In this document: in pieces, positions 1 to 5,226 of the stretch
Layout of the letters: every line of letters starts with the position of its first letter
Position numbering within the stretch: the stretch's first letter is position 1
From: Parcubacteria group bacterium CG10_big_fil_rev_8_21_14_0_10_35_15
Lineage (GTDB): Bacteria; Patescibacteriota; Minisyncoccia; Minisyncoccales; GWA2-46-15
Direction: 5' to 3'
DNA: 5,355 nt
Assembly (NCBI GenBank): GCA_002772575.1
Contig: PFDL01000044.1
Coordinates: 1 to 5,355 of the forward strand
Program-made: the position numbers and the translations under genes
The notes under the pieces: model-generated
Databases searched by the model: none
What the model was told of the DNA's origin: nothing
Seen by the model: only the letters and a program-made list of their open reading frames with translations

Positions 1-1
1 C

Positions 2-751
2 GAAACAATACGTAATACAAAATATAAAACGCCCTCCTTCGCCAAGGATTCGGCGGGCAGGCAAAACATAAGATATTGTTCAACAAATGAAAAAATAGAT
101 ATTTGGACCGAAAATATAAAAATAGAAAAGAATTGGCTTTATTTTAAAGTTTGCGATAAAGCTGGAGATAACGCTGACTTTAAAATTAACTTTATTGGTG
201 GCCAAAATATTGAAAATATCTTATTAGCTTCGGCTTGCGCTAAAGAATTAAAGATGACTCTAATAGAAATCGCCAAAGCATGTGAAAAAATTCAGACAAA
301 GCAAAGCACAATGAAACTAATCCAAAGTCCGACTTTAAACGGATTCCAAAGTCGGACTTTTGATATAATCGATTCTACCTACTCCATTAATCCGAATGGA
401 ATTATGGCGGCTTTGGAACATTTAAAATTATGGTCCGGAAAAAAAGTTATCATTATGCCTTGCTTGATTGAACTTGGGCCAACCGCCAAAGAAATACATC
501 AGAAAGTTGGCAAAAAAATAGGAGAAACGTGCGATTTGGCGATCATTATAACTAAAGATTGGTTTGAAGAAATTAAAAAAACAGCCATAATAACCGGAAT
601 AGATCGGATAGATCCGGAAAATATTGTTTTCTTAGAAAATTCCAAAGAAATTCTTGAAAAGATAAAACCTTATTGCCAGCCAGAAAGCGTAATTCTATTA
701 GAAGGAAGATTGCCGCAAAAATTAATAGAAACATTAAAAAATGAACAATAG
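2..751 (+). CDS. murF: MurF-type UDP-N-acetylmuramoyl-tripeptide--D-Ala-D-Ala ligase, 5'-truncated by the window edge
   Basis: This is the 3' part (about 249 codons) of a Mur ligase, which joins D-Ala-D-Ala to the UDP-MurNAc tripeptide in the cytoplasm using ATP. The frame is open from base 2, so the ATG at 254 is an internal methionine, not the start. Seen: the end of the central domain, with GGQNIEN in place of the usual G-HN-xN motif followed by LLASACAKEL. Then comes the C-terminal domain, with DIIDSTYSINPNG (from about residue 121), matching the family's IDDxYNANP, and LIELGPTAKEIHQKVG, matching the MLELG...H..VG block. The exact Mur type (MurF rather than MurE) is inferred from these motifs and from the wall-gene neighbours. 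Two repeat-like segments (31-62 and 321-360) are translated in frame and give peptides that do not look like normal family sequence. The gene overlaps the aminotransferase start by 11 bases, which suggests translational coupling. Confidence 0.85.
   Translation, partial: ETIRNTKYKTPSFAKDSAGRQNIRYCSTNEKIDIWTENIKIEKNWLYFKVCDKAGDNADFKINFIGGQNIENILLASACAKELKMTLIEIAKACEKIQTKQSTMKLIQSPTLNGFQSRTFDIIDSTYSINPNGIMAALEHLKLWSGKKVIIMPCLIELGPTAKEIHQKVGKKIGETCDLAIIITKDWFEEIKKTAIITGIDRIDPENIVFLENSKEILEKIKPYCQPESVILLEGRLPQKLIETLKNEQ
31..62. repeat. GC-rich imperfect inverted repeat inside murF
   Basis: This 32-base block is about 72% G+C (23 of 32) and sits in very AT-rich coding sequence. Its core TTCGCC...GGCGGG forms an imperfect hairpin with an 8-base loop, including two G-T pairs. 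It is read in frame and encodes PSFAKDSAGR, just before a stretch (IRYCSTNEKIDIW) that fits the start of a beta strand in the Mur central domain. The insert therefore probably lies in a surface loop. I recall similar 'CTCCTTCGCCAAGG' type blocks dispersed in Parcubacteria contigs, but this is memory and was not searched. Confidence 0.55.
321..360. repeat. Pair of 13-bp quasi-palindromes, inverted and direct, inside murF
   Basis: AAAGTCCGACTTT (324-336) and AAAGTCGGACTTT (348-360) are exact reverse complements separated by 11 bases, so they can form a perfect 13-bp hairpin stem. Each arm is also palindromic around its central base, so the arms are direct repeats as well (TCCAAAGTC.GACTTT at 321-336 and 345-360). 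The block is read in frame and encodes about 13 residues between MKLI and the conserved DIIDSTYS of the Mur ligase. It looks like a small dispersed repeat that has been absorbed into the protein. Confidence 0.7.
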
Positions 752-1985
752 ATTAATTCTCACATCTCTTTCGCCTAATACAGAAAAGGATGATATTGTT
801 TTGGCATTAAAACTTATCTTCCAACCTTGGTGTTGGAAAAATCCGACTTTAGAACTCGAGAAAAAATTTCAAAAATATCTAAATACGAAATACGCTTTTG
901 CTTTTAATAGCGGTCGAACCGCTTTTTTAGCTATCTTAAAAAGCCTAAACATAAAAAAAGGCGAAGTTTTACTTCAGGCTTTTACTTGTAATGCCGTTGT
1001 TAATCCTATTATTAAAGCAAAACTAAAACCAGTTTTTGTTGATATTAATAAAGATACTTTGAATATAGATACTTTTGATTTAGAGAAAAAGATTTCTGAT
1101 CAAAGTAAAATAATTCTAGTCCAACACACTTTCGGGATGCCGGCTGATATGAATAAAATTATGGAAATTTGTCAAAAATATAACTTGATACTAATTGAAG
1201 ATTGCGCCCATTCTTTGGGCGCAGAATACAACGGTAAGAAATTAGGGATATTCGGCAAAGCTGCTTTATTTAGCTTCGGCAGGGATAAAGTCATTTCCTC
1301 GGTTTTCGGCGGTATGGCAATAACTAATAATGAAGAAATGGCAAAAAAAATAAAAGAATATCAAAACAAGCTTATTCAGCCATCGTGTTTTTGGACATTT
1401 CAACAATTACTTCATCCGATTCTGAACAATTTTCTGATTATCCCTCTTTATGAATTTTTTGGAATAGGTAAGTGGTTTCTAATCTTCTTTCAAAAAATAG
1501 GTTTTCTATCAAAAGCGGTAAAAAATGAGGAAAAACAAGGCATGATACCTGATAGTTTTGCCAAAAAACTACCGGATAAATTAGCTCTTTTAGCTTTAAA
1601 TCAGTTTAATAAACTAGAAAAGATTTTAAAAAATCAAAAAGAAATAGCCAATTTTTACCAAGAAAATATCAAAAATTATAACTTTTTATTACCACCAAAT
1701 ACGCTTGGCAGAATTTATATGAGATATTCTCTTTTGTCAAAAAATAAAGATACTGATAAAATTTTAAAGAAAGCTAGAAAACAAAAATTTTTCCTTGATG
1801 ATGGCTGGAGAAAAACTGTAATTGTTCCTCCTGACACAAACCAAGAGAAATTAGGTTATCAAGCCAGCTCTTGCCCAAACGCAGAAATAATAGCTAAAAA
1901 TATCATTAACTTGCCAACTCATATAAATATTTCAAAGGAAAAAGCTAAAAGAATTATTGATTTTCTGAACAAAAATGGAAATTAA
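741..1985 (+). CDS. DegT/DnrJ/EryC1/StrS-family PLP-dependent aminotransferase
   Basis: This 414-aa fold-type I aminotransferase belongs to the family that moves an amino group onto keto-sugars, usually nucleotide-linked. Seen: the PLP phosphate-binding segment FAFNSGRTA (residues 53-61), and the strand KPVFVDINKDTLNID (96-110). The QHTFGMPADM motif (128-137) and LIEDCAHSLGAEY (151-163) follow, where D154 should contact the pyridine nitrogen. FSFGRDKVISSVFGG (178-191) contains K183, the likely Schiff-base lysine. The C-terminal small domain is present, so the enzyme looks complete and catalytic. Residues 217-256 are strikingly aromatic and hydrophobic, which is unusual for a soluble sugar aminotransferase. 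The gene starts inside the murF end (11-base overlap) and ends 11 bases into the FemAB gene, so it is operonic with wall genes. Its substrate is unknown. A wall-precursor or surface-glycan sugar is an inference from context only. Confidence 0.88.
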   Translation: MNNRLILTSLSPNTEKDDIVLALKLIFQPWCWKNPTLELEKKFQKYLNTKYAFAFNSGRTAFLAILKSLNIKKGEVLLQAFTCNAVVNPIIKAKLKPVFVDINKDTLNIDTFDLEKKISDQSKIILVQHTFGMPADMNKIMEICQKYNLILIEDCAHSLGAEYNGKKLGIFGKAALFSFGRDKVISSVFGGMAITNNEEMAKKIKEYQNKLIQPSCFWTFQQLLHPILNNFLIIPLYEFFGIGKWFLIFFQKIGFLSKAVKNEEKQGMIPDSFAKKLPDKLALLALNQFNKLEKILKNQKEIANFYQENIKNYNFLLPPNTLGRIYMRYSLLSKNKDTDKILKKARKQKFFLDDGWRKTVIVPPDTNQEKLGYQASSCPNAEIIAKNIINLPTHINISKEKAKRIIDFLNKNGN

Positions 1986-3000
1986 AGAGATTCAAAATAA
2001 AGAAATCTGGGAAAACTTTCTATTAAAATGCAAAGATAAAACTTTCTTACAATCTTGGAATTGGGGAGAATTTAGCAAATCAATGAATGAAAAAATATGG
2101 AGACTTGGAATTTTTGACAATGAAGAACTAATAACGGTTGCTCTTGTTGAAAAGAAAATTGCCAAAAGAGGGATTTTCTTATTAATTCCACACGGCCCAG
2201 TTATCAAGGATACTTTTAATAATTTTACTGTTATTAAAATTTTGACTCAAAAATTAAAAGAAATAGCCAAACAGGAAAAAGTCACTTTTATCAGAATCAA
2301 TCCAATTATGGAAAGAAATCAAGAAAATATTGCTATTTTCAAAAATCTGAGCTTTAGACAAGCAGCGCTACAAATGCATCCTGAAGCAAGCTGGAGACTA
2401 AACATTGAATCTTCAGAACAAAAGCTTTTTGACAAAATGCGTAAAACTACCCGCTATCTCATCAAGCAAACACAAAGAAACGAGAAGATTACTGTTGCAA
2501 AAAGCACTGATTTCAAAGATGTCAAACTATTCAGCCAATTCCATGATCAAGTTTCCAAAAGACAAAATTTTATACCTTTTTCCCTTGATTATCTTGAAAA
2601 GGAATTCAAAACTTTCAGCCAAGACAATGAGGTCTGCTTGTTTTTCGGCTATCACGACAACGAAGTAGCGGCTGGATCCTTCGTTGTTTTTCATTCAGGA
2701 ATTGGGTTTTACCATCATGCGATATCAGTACCCAAATTCGCTAAGTTATCCATTCCTTATCTTCTTCTTTGGGAGGCAATCAAAGAAGCAAAAAAACGAG
2801 GATGCTTTCTTTACGATTTCTGGGGATTTGTTGATCCAAAAGAACAACCTAATCATCCTTGGGCCGGACCGACCTTGTTTAAAATGGGCTTCGGAGGAGA
2901 AGCTAAAAAATATGTTAAGACTCAAGATTTAATAATTTCAAAAAAATATTGGTTAACATATATTTTTGAAATAATCAGAAAATTAAAACGCAGACTTTAA
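1975..3000 (+). CDS. FemA/FemB/FemX-family aminoacyltransferase (peptidoglycan bridge formation)
   Basis: This 341-aa protein is a member of the FemABX family. These enzymes use aminoacyl-tRNA to add amino acids to the stem peptide of lipid II or of the UDP-MurNAc pentapeptide. Seen: FLQSWNWGEF (residues 24-33), the typical N-terminal motif; IPHGPV (71-76); MRKTTRYLIKQ (155-165), matching the family's 'lrkktRy.ik' block. The second acyltransferase lobe has VAAGSFVVF (231-239) and YHHAISVPKFAKLSIPYLLLWEAIKEA (about 246-272). The ending DFWGF (281-285) and LFKMGFGGEAKKY (301-313) matches the family's 'FK.GFGG...y' signature. This is the usual two-lobe GNAT-like arrangement, with no long coiled-coil arm visible. 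The start overlaps the aminotransferase stop by 11 bases. The added amino acid cannot be told from sequence, and an activity on another peptide acceptor is possible. Confidence 0.88.
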   Translation: MEIKEIQNKEIWENFLLKCKDKTFLQSWNWGEFSKSMNEKIWRLGIFDNEELITVALVEKKIAKRGIFLLIPHGPVIKDTFNNFTVIKILTQKLKEIAKQEKVTFIRINPIMERNQENIAIFKNLSFRQAALQMHPEASWRLNIESSEQKLFDKMRKTTRYLIKQTQRNEKITVAKSTDFKDVKLFSQFHDQVSKRQNFIPFSLDYLEKEFKTFSQDNEVCLFFGYHDNEVAAGSFVVFHSGIGFYHHAISVPKFAKLSIPYLLLWEAIKEAKKRGCFLYDFWGFVDPKEQPNHPWAGPTLFKMGFGGEAKKYVKTQDLIISKKYWLTYIFEIIRKLKRRL

Positions 3001-3001
3001 A

Positions 3002-3790
3002 ATGAGGGTTTCGAAAAAAAGATATCGCATAAAAAAGAAAAAATCTATTTTTAAGAATAAATTCTTTTGGATAATAATATCAATAATATTATTTTTAGGT
3101 TTTTCTCTTTGGCTAATTATTTTTTCTCCAATTTTTCAAATTAAAACAGTCTTAGTGTCTGGGAATGAAAAAATTTCAATTAACGAAATCGAACAATCGG
3201 TTTACCTCAGAACAGAAACAAAGTTGCTATTTTTAAACACTAAAAGCATTTTCTTAATTGATACAAAATCAATTGAAAATGATATCTTAAAGAACTATCC
3301 AATTATAGACAATCTAAAAATAAAAAAACTTTTACCAAGCTCTTTATCAATTGAAATGGTTGAAAGAAAAAAAATTGCTTTATGGTCAAAAACCGACACT
3401 TATTTCGCAATAGATAAAAAAGGAATTGCTTTTGAAGAAACTAATAAAGAACCAAAAGAAGATCTTGTTATAATTTCAAAACAACACGAAGGAGAGGTTT
3501 CCTTAAAAAGCGAAGTAATTAATGAAAAAATTCTGTCTCAAATCTTAACAATTAAAAAAACAATTTCTGACAAAATAAATATTGAAACCAACGAATTCAC
3601 TATTTTTGAGAGCGAGGCTAGACTTAACGTCAAAACAACTGAAAATTGGGAAATATATTTCTATCTAGAAGGGGATCTTAATTGGCAATTAATTGAGCTT
3701 GAGTTAACTTTAGAAAAACAACTACCGCAAGAAAAAAGGCATAATCTTGAATACATTGACTTAAGATTCAGTAAAGTTTACTATAAATGA
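3002..3790 (+). CDS. ftsQ: Cell division protein FtsQ/DivIB
   Basis: This 262-aa single-pass membrane protein is a divisome component. FtsQ/DivIB links FtsB/FtsL and the septal wall synthase outside the membrane. Seen: a very basic cytoplasmic tail (residues 1-20, rich in K and R), and one transmembrane helix at about 21-42 (FFWIIISIILFLGFSLWLII). A POTRA domain then begins with FQIKTVLVSGNEKISINEIEQ (45-65) and runs to the conserved LPSSLSIEMVERKKIALW block (about 111-128). The FtsQ beta domain follows, starting YFAIDKKGIAFEE (134-146). The length fits the family. It starts 1 base after the FemAB stop and closes the wall operon. No clear intrinsic terminator follows its TGA stop. ftsA and ftsZ, which follow ftsQ in many bacteria, are not next to it here. 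Confidence 0.9.
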   Translation: MRVSKKRYRIKKKKSIFKNKFFWIIISIILFLGFSLWLIIFSPIFQIKTVLVSGNEKISINEIEQSVYLRTETKLLFLNTKSIFLIDTKSIENDILKNYPIIDNLKIKKLLPSSLSIEMVERKKIALWSKTDTYFAIDKKGIAFEETNKEPKEDLVIISKQHEGEVSLKSEVINEKILSQILTIKKTISDKINIETNEFTIFESEARLNVKTTENWEIYFYLEGDLNWQLIELELTLEKQLPQEKRHNLEYIDLRFSKVYYK

Positions 3791-3896
3791 TATATCGAAT
3801 CTCCGAATTAGCAATCTCAACTCTTGACCCCGTACAACGCTTTTCATCAATGAAATCTACGATCTCACCTCATGATGGCGCGTGTACAAGACAGGC

Positions 3897-3914
3897 TGCT
3901 AATTCTCATTAGCA
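3897..3914 (+). repeat. 7-bp perfect inverted repeat (TGCTAAT-TCTC-ATTAGCA)
   Basis: TGCTAAT and ATTAGCA are separated by TCTC and could form a hairpin or an everted operator. The right arm is part of a perfect CIRCE half-site (TTAGCACTC, 3909-3917). The left arm belongs to GGCTGCTAA (3894-3902), which matches the other CIRCE half GAGTGCTAA at 7 of 9 bases. The left arm also pairs with 3805-3813, so two mutually exclusive structures are possible in a transcript. Confidence 0.5.
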
Positions 3915-3934
3915 CTCTTGGTTTTTGATTCTAA
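3909..3934 (+). promoter_or_regulatory. Degenerate CIRCE-like operator before the HNH gene
   Basis: TTAGCACTC (3909-3917) is identical to the consensus left half of the HrcA operator CIRCE (TTAGCACTC-N9-GAGTGCTAA). After exactly 9 bases comes GATTCTAA (3927-3934), which resembles the right half with one base missing and one changed. The next bases, TTTG, also match those after the hrcA operator at 4462-4474. It would overlap the -35 region and spacer of the HNH promoter. The right half is weak, so function is uncertain. Confidence 0.45.
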
Positions 3935-3945
3935 TTTGTTATACT
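3918..3945 (+). promoter_or_regulatory. Candidate sigma70-type promoter of the HNH gene
   Basis: TTGGTT (3918-3923) as -35 and TATACT (3940-3945) as -10 are separated by 16 bases. The predicted transcription start is near 3952, giving a leader of about 15 bases before the ATG at 3967. No ribosome binding site is visible in that leader (AAATAAGTTTAATTAATTGT lies before the ATG). The -35 box directly follows a perfect CIRCE half-site. Confidence 0.5.
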
Positions 3946-3966
3946 TAAATAAGTTTAATTAATTGT

Positions 3967-4425
3967 ATGAAAAAACACCAAGATAAAAACTGGCTTCAAA
4001 TAAAATACTATAAAGATAAATTATCTATTACAGAGATTGCCAAGGAAAGTGAGGTTAATTTAACCACTATTTCTAGATGGTTGCAAAAATTTAGAATCAG
4101 AAAAATCAGAGCGTATAAAGGTAATCACAAAGGACCACAAAATCCATATTGGGGAGGAGGAAGATACAAAGATCATGCCTCTGGATATATTTTGTCCTAT
4201 AATCCAAACCATCCCTTCTGTAATAAAAGAGGGTATATTCTAGAACACAGATTGATAATAGAAAAATTTATGGGAAGATATTTAAGAGGTAATGAAATTG
4301 TTCATCATAAAAACAAGGCTAAAGACGATAATCGAATCGAGAATTTAGAAATTATTGTCTTAGGTGAACCGAACTGCGGAGAGGTTATATGTCCTTTTTG
4401 TAATAAAAAATTTAAGGCGGGATGA
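3967..4425 (+). CDS. Free-standing HNH endonuclease with N-terminal helix-turn-helix
   Basis: This 152-aa protein resembles phage and homing-type HNH nucleases, which nick or cut DNA using a divalent metal. Seen: an N-terminal helix-turn-helix (about residues 8-47), where LSITEIAKESEV is the first part and NLTTISRWLQKFRI the recognition part. A linker with NPYWGGGRYKDHASGYI (59-75) follows. The HNH core comes next: EHRLIIEKFMGR (93-104), then EIVHHKNKAKDDNRIENL (110-127) with H113/H114, N122 and N126 as likely metal and catalytic residues. A CPFC pair (C142, C145) suggests half of a zinc-binding site near the C-terminus. The gene is not overlapped with its neighbours, has its own candidate promoter, and separates a wall operon from a heat-shock operon, so it looks like an inserted selfish gene. 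It could alternatively have been kept for a host or phage-exclusion role. No self-splicing intron was recognised around it. Confidence 0.85.
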   Translation: MKKHQDKNWLQIKYYKDKLSITEIAKESEVNLTTISRWLQKFRIRKIRAYKGNHKGPQNPYWGGGRYKDHASGYILSYNPNHPFCNKRGYILEHRLIIEKFMGRYLRGNEIVHHKNKAKDDNRIENLEIIVLGEPNCGEVICPFCNKKFKAG

Positions 4426-4443
4426 TTGTTAAAATTTATTATG

Positions 4444-4470
4444 TCATCACTCTCCGACCTTGACTGCTAA
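4444..4470 (+). promoter_or_regulatory. CIRCE operator of the hrcA-grpE operon
   Basis: TCATCACTC (4444-4452), a 9-base spacer (4453-4461) and GACTGCTAA (4462-4470) match CIRCE (TTAGCACTC-N9-GAGTGCTAA) at 7 of 9 and 8 of 9 positions with the exact canonical spacing. The right half overlaps the -35 box of the hrcA promoter, so bound HrcA would block RNA polymerase. Position directly before hrcA supports autoregulation and heat induction, as known for this regulator in other bacteria. Confidence 0.8.
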
Positions 4471-4487
4471 TTTGGTTTTGCTACAAT
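4460..4487 (+). promoter_or_regulatory. hrcA promoter, probably giving a leaderless mRNA
   Basis: TTGACT (4460-4465) and TACAAT (4482-4487) each differ from the sigma70 consensus by one base and are 16 bases apart. Only 7 bases separate the -10 box from the hrcA ATG at 4495. Transcription should therefore begin at or within a base or two of the start codon, leaving no room for a Shine-Dalgarno site. Confidence 0.75.
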
Positions 4488-4494
4488 ATTTAAT

Positions 4495-5226
4495 ATGGAA
4501 ATTACCAAAAGGCAAAAAGGCATTTTAGAAAAATTGATTGAAGGATATGTTAAAACAGCTGAGCCAGTCTCTTCTGGCGCGCTTGCCAAAAAACATAATT
4601 TTGGCGTCAAACCGGCAATGCTTAGAATTGAAATGGAAAAACTAGAAAAAGCCGGTTATCTATCACAACCATTTGTTTCTGCGGGTAGAATTCCAACTGA
4701 TAAAGCGTATCGTTTTTTCGTAAACAATCTTTTACAAAACAAAAAACAGGGGAGTGGTTACCAACAGTCAACAGAAAAAATCCAACGATTTACGGGCGCA
4801 AAAGAAGATCGCCCTAAAGCGGCTCAAGAACTGACAAAAATAATATCTGAATTAACCTCTTCTCTTGTTTTAAGCTATTTACCCGAAGAAAACCTGTTTT
4901 TTAAAGAAGGTTGGAGTCAAATAATCAGAGAACCAGAATTTGAAGATAATCATGTTTTCGAATGCTTTGCTAAAATGATTGATTCATGGGAAAAAGATAT
5001 TATTCCGGAAATGGACTTTTCCGGAGAAATAAAAATTTTTATTGGCAAAGAAAACCCAAGTCAAAAATCACAAGATTTTTCCACTATTGCCGGCAACTTA
5101 TCATTGCCAGATAAAGAAAGGGGAGTAATGGCAATTTTTGGACCGAAAAGAATGGCTTATAACAAAAACATAGATATTATTAATTCAATAATCAACATAT
5201 TCTCAAATGACTTCAGAACCAAATAA
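4495..5226 (+). CDS. hrcA: Heat-inducible transcription repressor HrcA, short form
   Basis: HrcA binds CIRCE operators and represses chaperone genes; its folding is known to depend on GroEL in other bacteria. Seen: the N-terminal winged-helix domain, with KRQKGILEKLIEGYVKTAEP (5-24) and SSGALAKKHNFGVKPAMLR (26-44). It continues with EMEKLEKAGYLSQPFVSAGRIPTDKAYRFFV (46-76), which is nearly diagnostic. The C-terminal effector domain includes IFIGKENPS (181-189) and the conserved GPKRMAY (216-222). At 243 aa it is about 100 residues shorter than the usual roughly 340, with a low-complexity linker at about 82-110. The missing part is probably the inserted dimerisation domain in the middle. The start is fixed by the promoter 7 bases upstream and by conservation beginning at residue 5. 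The end overlaps grpE by 20 bases. A CIRCE lies on its own promoter. Confidence 0.93.
   Translation: MEITKRQKGILEKLIEGYVKTAEPVSSGALAKKHNFGVKPAMLRIEMEKLEKAGYLSQPFVSAGRIPTDKAYRFFVNNLLQNKKQGSGYQQSTEKIQRFTGAKEDRPKAAQELTKIISELTSSLVLSYLPEENLFFKEGWSQIIREPEFEDNHVFECFAKMIDSWEKDIIPEMDFSGEIKIFIGKENPSQKSQDFSTIAGNLSLPDKERGVMAIFGPKRMAYNKNIDIINSIINIFSNDFRTK

Larger units (their letters stand above)
3791..3966. other. Intergenic region with inverted repeats built on TTAGCA/TGCTAA
   Basis: This 176-base stretch between ftsQ and the HNH gene holds no convincing gene. Its middle part is richer in G+C than the flanks. GAATTAGCA (3805-3813) is an exact inverted repeat of TGCTAATTC (3897-3905). Inside that pair, GTACAACGC (3832-3840) can pair with GCGTGTAC (3880-3887), leaving one bulged A. 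TGCTAAT (3897-3903) can alternatively pair with ATTAGCA (3908-3914) across a 4-base loop. The right end carries a candidate promoter for the HNH gene. No tRNA fold or T-run terminator was recognised on either strand. Confidence 0.6.

Noticed and set aside
254..751. ATG at 254 as the start of a 165-aa gene
   Set aside because: The same frame is open back to base 2 and encodes the preceding Mur ligase central domain, so this is an internal methionine of a truncated murF.
1992..2207. Minus-strand ORF of 71 codons
   Set aside because: It lies entirely opposite the well-supported FemAB gene and shows no recognisable motif.
2405..2668. Plus-strand ORF of 87 codons in another frame
   Set aside because: It is an out-of-frame reading of the conserved FemAB core, with no family features.
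2684..2932. Plus-strand ORF of 82 codons in another frame
   Set aside because: It overlaps the FemAB C-terminal motifs (DFWGF, FKMGFGG), which are read in the other frame.
3824..3851. TTGACC-N16-ATCAAT as an active promoter
   Set aside because: The -35 box is good, but the -10 matches the consensus poorly and no gene starts suitably downstream. It is kept only as a possible relic.
3850..3912. Small 20-codon ORF (ATG to TAG) in the ftsQ-HNH gap
   Set aside because: It is short, has no ribosome binding site, hydrophobic segment or recognisable motif, and overlaps the predicted stems. A chance ORF is the simplest explanation.
3805..3917. Possible tRNA or other known RNA gene on either strand
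   Set aside because: Paired arms exist, but no acceptor stem, T-loop (GTTCRANNC-like) or anticodon arm could be fitted, and it does not resemble tmRNA or other RNAs I know.
4426..4443. Terminator after the HNH gene
   Set aside because: The sequence is AT-rich but shows no stable stem followed by a T run.
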